Source: Nitriliruptorales bacterium
Lineage (GTDB): Bacteria > Actinomycetota > Nitriliruptoria > Euzebyales > Egibacteraceae
Direction of reading: 5' to 3'
Assembly: GCA_007119305.1 (NCBI GenBank)
Contig: SKPY01000080.1
Location: forward strand, 1 to 10,121
Length of the DNA: 10,121 nucleotides
Positions 1 to 6,184 of the stretch are shown piece by piece. The first letter of the stretch is position 1; every line of letters starts with the position of its first letter. The notes below the pieces were generated by a model, which ran no database searches, was not told the origin of the DNA, and saw only the letters and a program-made list of their open reading frames with translations. A program made the translations under genes and the position numbers.

Positions 1-379
1 CGGCGGTGAGGTGGAGGGTCGCTTCGCCGAGCGCGGCAGCCGCCGGGGAGACCGTGACCGTGTCGTGCAGCGCACCGGCTTCGAGCGCGAGCAGGACGGT
101 CATGATCTTCGTCGTGGACGCCATCGGACGCCCGACCGCGGCGTCACGCTCGTAGAGCACGGTGTCGCCCGCTGGCTCCCACAGGACCGCTCCCCGCGCG
201 GTGATGGGGGGCGGGGGTTGCGCAGGCCCCGCGTCACGCTGCTCGGGCTCCAGCGTGGCTGCGGGCGCGCCAGCACCCGCCCCGAAGACGAGGATGCCTG
301 CGCTGACCGCGAGGGCGAGCAGCGTGACGACCGCGCGCAGGGCTGCGCGGCGGCCGCCCAAGAGGGCCGATGCGTCCAC
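1..379 (-). CDS. D-alanyl-D-alanine carboxypeptidase, peptidase S11 family (N-terminal part)
   Basis: Minus-strand frame open from a GTG at 379 to the window edge, about 126 residues, C-terminus missing. Residues 14-34 form a hydrophobic signal peptide or anchor after an Arg-rich start. A Pro-rich linker follows (about 52-58), then the S11 fold opening (ARGAVLWEPAGDTVLYERDA). The SxxK motif is STTK, with nucleophile Ser88 and Lys91, preceded by RPMA and followed by IMTVLLALE, typical of low-molecular-weight penicillin-binding proteins. These enzymes remove the terminal D-Ala from peptidoglycan stem peptides outside the membrane. The SxN and KTG motifs would lie beyond the window. The start is 11 nt after the ftsR stop, so it is probably last, or near last, in that operon. 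The SD is weak; a TTG two codons further upstream is an alternative. Family call is firm, substrate is inferred. Confidence 0.88.
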   Translation of the reverse strand, partial: MDASALLGGRRAALRAVVTLLALAVSAGILVFGAGAGAPAATLEPEQRDAGPAQPPPPITARGAVLWEPAGDTVLYERDAAVGRPMASTTKIMTVLLALEAGALHDTVTVSPAAAALGEATLHLTA

Positions 380-390
380 TGACGGCAAGC

Positions 391-1167
391 CTATGCGCCG
401 TGGACGTAGCCCCGCAGCGCACGCACGAGCAGTGCCCGCTTCATGCGACCGGTCAGCGTTGCGACCTTGTCGAGCTGGCGGGTGGCCTGGCGCCGGGCCT
501 CGGGGTTGCGCTGGCGCAGCAGCGGCGTGATGAGCTGCTCGAACAGCGCGACCTCGCGGTCCACGAACTGGCGGTACATCCGCAGGTGGCGGGGCTCCAG
601 GCCGAGCCGCAGGAGCTCTCGCGCAGCGCGCGCCGCCAGCAGATCGTCCCCGTCGAACGGACCGGAAGGGTCGTCGCCGCGCTCGCCGATGATGCCGAAG
701 TCGCGCAGGGCCCGGACGTCACCCGACTCGAGACCAGTCGCCTCGCAGAAGTCCCGCAGGTTCAACGACACCTGAGCGGCCTGCTGCTCGAGCAGGAGGC
801 CGTCCCCACCGGAGACGGCGGCTTCGAGTGCGGCGGCGATCTCCGCGGCGCGCTGGCCGGGCTGCTGGTCCACCCCGAGCGCTGGCTCGGGCAACGGCGG
901 TCCGGCCGCGGGGGGCTGGCCGGCGTCCACGCGCTCGAGCTGCTCACGGATCACCTTGAGCGGCAGGTAGTGGTCGCGCTGCGCGGTGAGGATGAAGCGC
1001 AGGCGGTCGATGTCGTCGTCGGTGAACTTGCGGTAGCCGGACTCGGTGCGATCCGGATAGATCAGCCCCTCGCTCTCGAGGAAGCGGATCTTCGAGATCG
1101 TGATGTCCTCGAACTCCTCCTTGAGCTGGTTGAGGACCTCACCGATCGTGTACCCGTCGCCGACCAC
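391..1167 (-). CDS. ftsR: MerR-family transcriptional regulator FtsR
   Basis: 258 residues from a GTG start, 11 nt after the garA stop. Residues 6-60 are a MerR winged helix-turn-helix (YTIGEVLNQLKEEF, then ISKIRFLESEGLIYPDRTESGYRKFTDDDIDRLRFIL). Residues 61-80 form the following helix. A Pro/Gly-rich linker (about 82-105) leads to a second HTH-like segment around 135-162 (LNLRDFCEATGLESGDVRALRDFGIIG) and a helical C-terminus. This two-domain layout, without the metal-binding cysteines of MerR or CueR, is that of the actinobacterial FtsR/Rv1828 group. In Corynebacterium glutamicum, FtsR activates ftsZ. Position directly after garA matches mycobacteria and supports orthology. The ftsZ target is inferred here, since ftsZ is not in the window. 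Confidence 0.9.
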   Translation of the reverse strand: MVGDGYTIGEVLNQLKEEFEDITISKIRFLESEGLIYPDRTESGYRKFTDDDIDRLRFILTAQRDHYLPLKVIREQLERVDAGQPPAAGPPLPEPALGVDQQPGQRAAEIAAALEAAVSGGDGLLLEQQAAQVSLNLRDFCEATGLESGDVRALRDFGIIGERGDDPSGPFDGDDLLAARAARELLRLGLEPRHLRMYRQFVDREVALFEQLITPLLRQRNPEARRQATRQLDKVATLTGRMKRALLVRALRGYVHGA

Positions 1168-1178
1168 GGCCCTACCCG

Positions 1179-1679
1179 TCAGTCATCGGACCCGCCGACG
1201 AACGCGACGAGCTTGAACTTGCCGACCTGGACCTCGTCCCCGGTCGCGAGCAGCCGGTCGTCGGTGCGTTCCCCGTTCACGTAGGTGCCGTTCAAGCTGC
1301 CGACGTCGTGCACCCAGAAGCGCTGTCCCTCCCGCCGGAACTCCGCGTGCCGCCGGGACACGGTGACGTCGTCGAGGAAGATGTCGCTGTCGGGGTGGCG
1401 ACCGACGGTCACGACCTGCCGGTCGAGCAGGAAGCGGGCGCCCTCGTTCGGGCCGCGTACGACGACGAGCAGTGCCGTGCCGAGATCGAGGTCACCCATC
1501 GCGACGGGCGGCTCGACCTCCGTCGTCTGCTCGGCAGGCTCGCCCTTGTCGTCGTCAAGGCGCAGCGCGCCGGTCGTCGCCTGGCCGGCCTGGGTCTCCT
1601 CGGACCGCAGGGGACGGCCGCACTGGCCGCAGAAGTTCGCGTCCGGGGGATTCTGGTGACCGCAGTGTGTGCAGTACAT
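1179..1679 (-). CDS. garA: GarA/OdhI-like FHA-domain protein with N-terminal zinc ribbon
   Basis: 166 residues, ATG start with GAGAGGG a few bases upstream. Residues 3-20 are a zinc ribbon with Cys3, Cys6, Cys17 and Cys20 (CTHC...CGQC). A disordered acidic linker (about 25-60) carries QTTEV at 51-55. The FHA domain spans about 68-160 with the phosphothreonine-binding signatures GRHPDSD (93-99), SRRHAEF (108-114) and GSLNGTYVN (127-135). The FHA part is very close to mycobacterial GarA. GarA and OdhI inhibit 2-oxoglutarate dehydrogenase and tune glutamate metabolism until a PknB/PknG-type kinase phosphorylates an ETTSVF motif. QTTEV (Thr52/Thr53) is the likely equivalent. The zinc ribbon replaces the short N-terminus of mycobacterial GarA. 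Location between gcvH and ftsR matches the conserved order. Confidence 0.9.
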   Translation of the reverse strand: MYCTHCGHQNPPDANFCGQCGRPLRSEETQAGQATTGALRLDDDKGEPAEQTTEVEPPVAMGDLDLGTALLVVVRGPNEGARFLLDRQVVTVGRHPDSDIFLDDVTVSRRHAEFRREGQRFWVHDVGSLNGTYVNGERTDDRLLATGDEVQVGKFKLVAFVGGSDD

Positions 1680-1710
1680 CGCCCTCTCGAGATCGTCGCG
1701 CCGGAGTGGC

Positions 1711-1761
1711 CGCCGCAGCCGCGTCGGACCCCGACGCGCGAGCGACCGCTCGCTGGCGGCG
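1711..1761 (-). repeat. Three-stem inverted-repeat structure in the gcvH-garA spacer
   Basis: Two perfect 7-bp inverted repeats lie back to back: GCGTCGG/CCGACGC (1721-1737, 3-nt loop) and GCGAGCG/CGCTCGC (1738-1753, 2-nt loop, so really 6 bp with a 4-nt loop). They are enclosed by a 6-bp outer stem CGCCGC/GCGGCG (1711-1716 with 1756-1761), giving a compact multibranch fold. On the minus strand it lies after the gcvH stop (1786) and before the garA start (1679). No T-tract follows, so a classical terminator is unlikely. It could be a garA leader element, a processing or stability element, or a REP-like palindrome. A weak -10-like TACGAT (1768 to 1763, minus strand) just upstream would place it in a garA leader. 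Confidence 0.5.
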
Positions 1762-1785
1762 CATCGTAGCAGGCACGTGCGGCGG

Positions 1786-2166
1786 CTATGTCTCCTGGAC
1801 GAGCCGCTCGTACGCGTCGGCGTCGAGCAGGCTGTCGAGGGCGGCGGTGTCGTCCGCCTCGATGACGACCATCCACCCGTCGCCGTACGGATCGGAGTTC
1901 ACCAGCTCCGGGGCGGTGTCCAGGGCGTCGTTGCGCTCCACGATCGTGCCGCTGACCGGAGCGTAGAGATCCGACACGCTCTTGGTGGACTCCACCTCAC
2001 CGAACGGCTGGCCCGCCTCGACCTTGGTGCCCGTCGCCGGCAGGTCCACGTACACGACGTCTCCGAGCGCGTCCTGGGCGTAGTCGGTGATGCCCACGGT
2101 CACGCGTGCCCCCTCGGCCCGTGTCCACTCGTGCTCCTCGCTGTACTTCAGATCCTGAGGGTTCAA
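1786..2166 (-). CDS. gcvH: Glycine cleavage system H protein
   Basis: 126 residues, close to the usual size. H protein carries the lipoyl arm that shuttles the aminomethyl group from the P protein to the T protein in glycine cleavage, in the cytoplasm. The N-terminus reads LKYSEEHEWTR, followed by GITDYAQDALGDVVYVDLP. The lipoylation site is Lys62 in ESTKSVSDLYAPVSGTI, and the C-terminus has the usual NSDPYGDGWMVVIE block. The start is a TTG (2166-2164), supported by a clear AGGAGG about 7 nt upstream and by alignment of MNPQDLKYSEEHEW with family N-termini. The gap to the upstream DUF881 gene is 85 nt. gcvP and gcvT are absent, as in mycobacteria, where gcvH also sits apart next to garA. Confidence 0.96.
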   Translation of the reverse strand: MNPQDLKYSEEHEWTRAEGARVTVGITDYAQDALGDVVYVDLPATGTKVEAGQPFGEVESTKSVSDLYAPVSGTIVERNDALDTAPELVNSDPYGDGWMVVIEADDTAALDSLLDADAYERLVQET

Positions 2167-2251
2167 CCTGACGCCTCCTGCCGCAGCGCGGCTTCGGGGA
2201 GTTCCGGACGCCCGCTGATGCTACTCCCTCCCACCCAACGCCGGCGGGAGC

Positions 2252-3031
2252 TCAGTCGGTGGCGGACTCCTCCGGGTCCACCGGCGTGGCGTACACGAAC
2301 GCGGGGCTGTCGGACGCAGCGGGGACCGTCAGCTCGCTGCGCTTCTCGACCTCTGCCGTGACCTCAGGCAGCACCTGGAGCGCGTCGATGGCGCCGCCGG
2401 GGATGCCGAGCGCGACCTCCATCGTGTCTGCGGGGCCGATCGCCGCGACCCGGTAGGGCGGTTGGAGCGGGCGCCGGTCGAGCAGCAGGCGCTCGTTGCG
2501 GGTGGAGAACGCCGACGACGTCACGAGGCGCTGGTCGTTGACGGCGATCGCCTCCGCGCCGGCGTCGCGGAGCTCCTGCACCGTGTCGACGAGCAGGTCC
2601 TGCGTCACGAGCCGACCCGGGTCGTCGATGGTGAAGATGACCCCCTCACCCTCTGCCGTGACCGCACCGATCAGCACCCGCAGGTCGTCGTAGCGGCGCT
2701 CCAGGCTGCGCAGGGCCAGCTCCTCGGCCTCCGCCGACGTCTCGTACTCGACGAGCGTCAGGCGCAGCTCGGTGATCTCCGACTGCAGGCGATCGGACTG
2801 AGCGGTGAGCTCGGAGAGGATCCGCGCGAGGTCTTCCTCCCGCTCAGCGGCCAGACGCTCGCCCACGCTCTCGGTGGCACGGACCTGCGCCACCATCAGG
2901 AACCCCAGCACGGCGCACGCGCAGGCCACGGCGATCTGCATCCATCCGGGGCGGCGGACGGCCCGTCGCCCGCCGGTGTCAACCTGCGGGGGACGCTCTT
3001 GGACCGAGCTGGTCTCGGCTGTGTCCGTCAT
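2252..3031 (-). CDS. DUF881 membrane-anchored coiled-coil protein (second copy)
   Basis: 259 residues from the ATG at 3031. The cytoplasmic N-terminus is polar and basic near the membrane (residues 1-29). One transmembrane segment follows (about 31-51, MQIAVACACAVLGFLMVAQV), then a coiled coil (about 54-118) and an extracytoplasmic DUF881 domain (about 119-235), including GEGVIFTIDDP, DTVQELRDAGAEAIAVNDQRLV and PPYRVAAIG. Related proteins (YlxW/YlxX type) sit near division or envelope genes, but no biochemical activity is established. The ATG at 3031 is chosen because GAGG lies 5 nt upstream. An in-frame ATG at 3064 would add 11 residues and lies only 11 nt after the sbp stop, but has no visible SD. 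The gene pairs with the DUF881 gene on the other side of sbp. Confidence 0.85.
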   Translation of the reverse strand: MTDTAETSSVQERPPQVDTGGRRAVRRPGWMQIAVACACAVLGFLMVAQVRATESVGERLAAEREEDLARILSELTAQSDRLQSEITELRLTLVEYETSAEAEELALRSLERRYDDLRVLIGAVTAEGEGVIFTIDDPGRLVTQDLLVDTVQELRDAGAEAIAVNDQRLVTSSAFSTRNERLLLDRRPLQPPYRVAAIGPADTMEVALGIPGGAIDALQVLPEVTAEVEKRSELTVPAASDSPAFVYATPVDPEESATD

Positions 3032-3075
3032 CCGTGCCTCGGGTCGGCTGCGCGTGTCTGCCATGGTAGGCGCGC

Positions 3076-3408
3076 TCAGGCGTTGAACAGCACGCGGCGC
3101 ACCGCGGCCAGGTTCGCGAAGATGCGGACGCCGAACACCACGACCACCGCGGTGGACAGCTCGCTGCCGACACCGAGCTGGTCGCCGAGGTAGACGAGGA
3201 ACACGGCGAGCACGATGTTCGTCAGGAAGGAGATGAGGAACACGCGCTCGCTGAAGCTGCCTTCCAGCCGCGCGCGGACCGCACCGAAGATCGCGTCCAG
3301 CGCGGCGACCACCGCCACGGGCAGGTAGGGCTGGAAGCCGGCCGGCACCTCGGGCCGCACGAGCAGCCCGATGAGCGCGCCGACGAGCAAGGCCACGAGC
3401 GGGATCAT
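3076..3408 (-). CDS. sbp: Small basic protein, DUF1290 family membrane protein
   Basis: 110 residues, almost all hydrophobic helices: about 1-17 (MIPLVALLVGALIGLLV), 27-44, 57-77 (FLISFLTNIVLAVFLVYLGD) and 82-100. Short charged loops separate them (RPEVPAGFQPYLP and RARLEGSFSERVF). The pattern and length match the Sbp/DUF1290 family, integral membrane proteins of unknown function that nearly always neighbour DUF881 genes. The ATG overlaps the stop of the upstream DUF881 gene by four bases (ATGA), implying translational coupling. The next DUF881 gene begins shortly after. Sbp may form an envelope complex with the two flanking DUF881 proteins; this is inferred from gene order. Confidence 0.9.
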   Translation of the reverse strand: MIPLVALLVGALIGLLVRPEVPAGFQPYLPVAVVAALDAIFGAVRARLEGSFSERVFLISFLTNIVLAVFLVYLGDQLGVGSELSTAVVVVFGVRIFANLAAVRRVLFNA

Positions 3409-4271
3409 CCCTGACCCTCATCCCCGTCGACCGGTGCCGCATGACGCAGGCGCACGCTGCCGGTGTACGCCGGGAGCTCAGCCTGCTCGAACGCCTCGAC
3501 CTCGAAGGCGAGGCCGTAGGTGTCCCGCCAGATCTCGAAGTCCAGCGCGAAGTCCGACGTGGAGAACACGCGCTCGAGCGTGTCCGGATCACCGACCGCG
3601 ACGACCTCGTAGGGCGGCGACAGGACCCGGTAGTTCACGAGCACCGCCCGGCCCGCGCTGCGGATGGCCGTGGTGCCGATGACACGCTCGCCGTTCACCG
3701 CAACGGTCTCCGCGCCCGCGTCGAACAGGGCGTTCACCGCAAGCTGCAGATCGACGTCCTGGATCTGACAGTCCTCGGGCTGACCGCTCGGGCAGGGATC
3801 GGAGCCGTCGTCGAAGACGACGCGCAGGCCCGCGCCGCGCACCCCCGTCAACCCGGCGACCTGCTCGACCCGTTCGAGCTCACGCTGCAGCGTCGGCGTC
3901 CCCGCCTCCTCTTCGAGCCGCGCCACCTCCGCACGCAGCGTGTCCAGGTGGGCGGTCATGGCGTCGACGCGTTCCTGACGCTCCTCGATGACCGCGATGA
4001 GCTGCTCCTTGCGGGCGTCCTGGATCTCGGCAGCGCTGCGTCCTGCCAGCAGCCCGGACGTGAGGAGAAACCCCACCGCGAGCGCGCCGGCAACCGTCGC
4101 GATCGTCACCGCGTTGACCGACCACGGCTGCGTCCACCGGGTACGAGGCAACGGCCGGTAGTCGTCGGCCAGATCGGGGAGGCCGAGCGTCTTCGTCTGG
4201 TCGCCGGTGGGGTCCATAGCGCTCGTCGGGGCGGCGACTGGTGCCCCGCGCCCCGTACCGCAGCCTAGCAC
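3405..4271 (-). CDS. DUF881 membrane-anchored coiled-coil protein (first copy)
   Basis: 288 residues if started at the GTG at 4271, which has AGGGTGAGG about 5 nt upstream. An ATG at 4217 (270 residues, weaker SD) is the alternative and removes an undistinguished 18-residue tail. A transmembrane helix lies at about 53-77 (NAVTIATVAGALAVGFLLTSGLLAG). A coiled coil follows (79-138), then the extracytoplasmic DUF881 domain (about 140-260), with NALFDAGAETVAVNGERVIGTTAIRSAG and PPYEVVAVGDPDTL. Cys160 and Cys168 in an acidic insertion (DDGSDPCPSGQPEDCQ) could form a disulfide. It starts 24 nt after pgsA and overlaps sbp by 4 nt. The role is unknown; context suggests an envelope or division-associated membrane complex. 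Confidence 0.87.
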   Translation of the reverse strand: MLGCGTGRGAPVAAPTSAMDPTGDQTKTLGLPDLADDYRPLPRTRWTQPWSVNAVTIATVAGALAVGFLLTSGLLAGRSAAEIQDARKEQLIAVIEERQERVDAMTAHLDTLRAEVARLEEEAGTPTLQRELERVEQVAGLTGVRGAGLRVVFDDGSDPCPSGQPEDCQIQDVDLQLAVNALFDAGAETVAVNGERVIGTTAIRSAGRAVLVNYRVLSPPYEVVAVGDPDTLERVFSTSDFALDFEIWRDTYGLAFEVEAFEQAELPAYTGSVRLRHAAPVDGDEGQG

Positions 4272-4295
4272 CGCAACCTCACCCTGGTCGCCGCA

Positions 4296-4928
4296 CTACC
4301 GGCCCTGCGAGTGTTCCTGCCCGCGTGCTGCACCGCCAGCGCGACGCAGCGCGACAGCCTGCCAGGCGTACTGCAGCGCCGCAGCGTAGTAGGTGACGAG
4401 CCCGACCGCCGTGAGCCCCACGGCGAGGATCCCGAACGCCGCCGCGCCGCCCCAGTCGATCGTCGCGACGAGGAACGAGGGCAGGCCGGCCAGCAGGCAC
4501 GCGGTCGACGCCTTGCCGAGCTTCGTGACCGGGATCGGCGGAATGCCCCCGAACAGCAGCAGGGCCCCCCCGAGCACCGCGGCGTCGCGCACGAGGATCG
4601 CCGCCACCACGCCGAGCGGCACGATGCCGGCGACCACGAGGACTAACCCCGCCGTGGCGAGCAGCACACGGTCCACGATGGGATCCATGAGCTTGCCGAT
4701 GCGGCTCACCTGGTCGAAGCGCCGTGCCACATAGCCGTCGACCCAGTCGGTGCTCGCGATCACCGCCAGCGTCCAGAACGCCGCCGCCGGTCTCTCCGCG
4801 CCGAGCAGCAGCCAGGCAAACACCGGCAGGCCGAGCAGCCGGAGCAGCGTGATGGCGTTGGGGACGGTGAGCAGGCGGTCGTGCACGACCTCCTCGCCGC
4901 CGCGCGCGCCGAGGTCGAACAGCCGCAC
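4296..4928 (-). CDS. pgsA: CDP-alcohol phosphatidyltransferase (PgsA-type phospholipid synthase)
   Basis: 210 residues with about six membrane helices. The full CDP-alcohol phosphatidyltransferase signature D-x2-DG-x2-AR-x8-G-x3-D-x3-D occupies residues 61-86 (DWVDGYVARR...GKLMDPIVD). Asp61, Asp64, Asp82 and Asp86 bind the metals, and Asp86 acts as the base. These enzymes move a phosphatidyl group from CDP-diacylglycerol to an alcohol at the membrane. The opening LLTVPNAITLLRLLGLPVFAWLL fits PgsA/cardiolipin-synthase-type members using glycerol-phosphate substrates, and the location equals mycobacterial pgsA2. The exact acceptor cannot be read from sequence. The GTG at 4928 is chosen because CAGGAG lies 9 nt upstream. 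The frame stays open to a GTG at 5009, but that extension is Arg/Gly-rich with no clear SD. It appears to be the first gene of the operon. Confidence 0.88.
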   Translation of the reverse strand: MRLFDLGARGGEEVVHDRLLTVPNAITLLRLLGLPVFAWLLLGAERPAAAFWTLAVIASTDWVDGYVARRFDQVSRIGKLMDPIVDRVLLATAGLVLVVAGIVPLGVVAAILVRDAAVLGGALLLFGGIPPIPVTKLGKASTACLLAGLPSFLVATIDWGGAAAFGILAVGLTAVGLVTYYAAALQYAWQAVALRRAGGAARGQEHSQGR

Positions 4929-5019
4929 CGGCGTCAGCTCCTGGTCGTGGGCGGGGCCTGCCTGCAGCGTAGCGCGCCGGCCCCCACGCCCAGCCTCTCC
5001 GCTCCGCACCCCGCCGGCC

Positions 5020-5049
5020 TTGGCTGGGAGCAGGGCGTCACGGTAGGCT
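5020..5049 (+). promoter_or_regulatory. Candidate promoter of the tRNA-Pro gene
   Basis: TTGGCT at 5020-5025 (-35, four of six to consensus), an 18-nt spacer, then TAGGCT at 5044-5049 (-10, with the key T, A and final T). The spacing is normal and the tRNA begins about 29 nt after the expected start of transcription. The TAG-type -10 is common in high-GC actinobacteria. This is a motif match only. Confidence 0.45.
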
Positions 5050-5084
5050 GCAGGTTCGCGGTGCCGCCCCCGGCGGCTCCTCGA

Positions 5085-5160
5085 CGGGACGTGGCCCAGC
5101 TTGGTCCAGGGCGCTGGTCTGGGGGACCAGAGATCCCGGGTTCAAATCCCGGCGTCCCGA
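5085..5160 (+). tRNA. tRNA-Pro (anticodon GGG)
   Basis: A full cloverleaf can be drawn. The acceptor stem CGGGACG (5085-5091) pairs perfectly with CGTCCCG (5153-5159), with discriminator A at 5160. The D arm is GCCC/GGGC. The anticodon stem is CTGGT/ACCAG with loop CTGGGGG, so the anticodon at 5121-5123 is GGG, which reads CCC and CCU proline codons. The variable loop is AGATC. The T arm is CCGGG/CCCGG with loop TTCAAAT. CCA is not encoded. The gene is divergent from pgsA and sits where the conserved block ends. No second copy of its 3' end was seen within the window. Confidence 0.96.
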
Positions 5161-5173
5161 CGGCGTGCAGGGC

Positions 5174-5203
5174 AGAGGCCCGTTCCGGCTGGAGTGGGCC
5201 TCT
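5174..5203 (+). terminator. Candidate terminator after tRNA-Pro
   Basis: A perfect 8-bp inverted repeat AGAGGCCC/GGGCCTCT (5174-5181 with 5196-5203, 14-nt loop) lies 13 nt after the tRNA and is followed by the weakly T-rich TCTCTCGT. It also lies just beyond the stop of the convergent minus-strand gene at 5225, so it may serve both directions. The T-tract is poor, as is usual at this GC content. Confidence 0.55.
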
Positions 5204-5224
5204 CTCGTGGGGCGGGGGTCACGC

Positions 5225-5506
5225 CTACCGCTCCGGGTCCTCCTCGTGGCGGCGGTCGACCTCGCCGGGGTCGGCGTTGCCGAACTTGCGGCGGGACCGC
5301 TCCCCGTGGCCGGGTGGGAGCCCGTACACGGTCAGGACCGGCGTCTCGTCGTCGGTGCGGAAGTCCACGATGATGCTCACGACCTCCGCCTCGTCGTCGG
5401 TCGCGTTGCCGTCGGCGTCGAGCCACGCGACGTCCTGCACCGTCGCGCCCTCGGCGCCTGGCGGGACGTCGGCCGGGTCGAGGCGGGTGCGTCCCGGTCG
5501 CAACAT
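5225..5506 (-). CDS. Hypothetical protein, small acidic
   Basis: 93 residues, family not recognised. The ATG at 5506 overlaps the TGA of the upstream gene by one base (TGATG), with GAGGG a few bases upstream, so the two are translationally coupled. The protein is soluble, with no signal or membrane segment. The middle (about 20-63) looks like a small beta-rich domain: VQDVAWLDADGNATDDEAEVVSI, then VDFRTDDETPVLTVYGLPP. The C-terminus is charged and probably disordered (about 64-93, KFGNADPGEVDRRHEEDPER). The coupling suggests it acts with, or is the partner of, the upstream product. The role is unknown. Confidence 0.68.
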   Translation of the reverse strand: MLRPGRTRLDPADVPPGAEGATVQDVAWLDADGNATDDEAEVVSIIVDFRTDDETPVLTVYGLPPGHGERSRRKFGNADPGEVDRRHEEDPER

Positions 5507-6027
5507 CACAAGCCCTCGCCGGGCGCGGGCGCGGCGAGGCGGACCTCGACGACCTCGTGACGGCGCGAGCAGAACCCGCCGCACGCCGACCTGTCGATGA
5601 CCTCCTTCGCGGCGGGCGCGGCACTGGCCGTCTCGTCGAGGTGCACGGTGCCGTAGGGGGGATGGCCGCGCGCCGGACCTGCGTCGAGCCCGCAGTAGGA
5701 CACGGGGCCGAGCACGGTCGGCTCGGCGGAGTCTCCCGGGACGGTGAACCGCAGTTCCGGCAGCGGCCCCGCCTCCTGGAGCTCGTCGAGGACGTCGCAC
5801 AACCCAGCGACCACCTGGCCGCCGAACCAAACCCGCCAAGGCTGGTCCGACGGCCCCCACGACCGAGGGCGCCCTGACCATGCGCGGAACGCCCTGTAGA
5901 CCCCGAGAGCCCGTCGGTCCATGCCCGCTCCTGGCGTGTGCTGGTACAAGCATCGCACGGATCCTGCCGCGTCACGCAGACCTTCCCTCCGGGCTCGGGC
6001 GTCGGCCTCGGCGGGTGTGCTGGTCAT
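5506..6027 (-). CDS. Hypothetical protein with a Cys/His cluster near the C-terminus
   Basis: 173 residues, family not recognised. The ATG at 6027 is preceded closely by AGGGGAG. The frame stays open to an ATG at 6159, but the added residues are Arg/Ala-rich and poorly supported. The N-terminus is helical (about 5-50). A Trp-rich stretch follows at 47-68 (RAWSGRPRSWGPSDQPWRVWF), then LCDVLDELQEAG and a beta-rich second half. Five cysteines are present (26, 77, 112, 149, 153). Cys149, Cys153 and His157 form CGGFCSRRH (C-x3-C-x3-H), which with Cys112 could bind zinc. No signal or membrane segment is seen. It is the first gene of a two-gene unit between the tRNA and the divergent yceI operon. 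Confidence 0.68.
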   Translation of the reverse strand: MTSTPAEADARARREGLRDAAGSVRCLYQHTPGAGMDRRALGVYRAFRAWSGRPRSWGPSDQPWRVWFGGQVVAGLCDVLDELQEAGPLPELRFTVPGDSAEPTVLGPVSYCGLDAGPARGHPPYGTVHLDETASAAPAAKEVIDRSACGGFCSRRHEVVEVRLAAPAPGEGL

Positions 6028-6184
6028 CGGCTCCCCTGCGTCGCGGTGGTCGGTCGCTGCGGCCCGCGTGCCCAAGACTCGCAGCCGGGCCGCCGCGCCA
6101 CGACCTGCGCGCCGGCGGTCGTGCACGCGAGCCATGGCGACGTGGCCCTGCTGCAGCACGCGGCAAGCCCATCCACACAGGAAG

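Noticed and set aside
370..1284. Long open plus-strand frame opposite ftsR
   Set aside because: It is antisense to a clear MerR protein and its product is low-complexity Leu/Arg/Ala-rich sequence, as expected from the complement of a high-GC gene.
2167..2251. Possible own promoter (TAGCAT near 2223-2218, minus strand) or glycine riboswitch before gcvH
   Set aside because: No acceptable -35 at normal distance, and the 85-nt gap is too short and lacks the paired aptamer pattern of a glycine riboswitch.
5085..5160. Duplicate of the tRNA 3' end as an attachment site elsewhere in the window
   Set aside because: No second copy of the T-arm and acceptor sequence was found by eye, and no integrase gene is present.
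6028..6159. N-terminal extension of the Cys/His hypothetical protein to an ATG at 6159
   Set aside because: The added residues are Arg/Ala-rich with no clear ribosome site, whereas the ATG at 6027 has AGGGGAG nearby.
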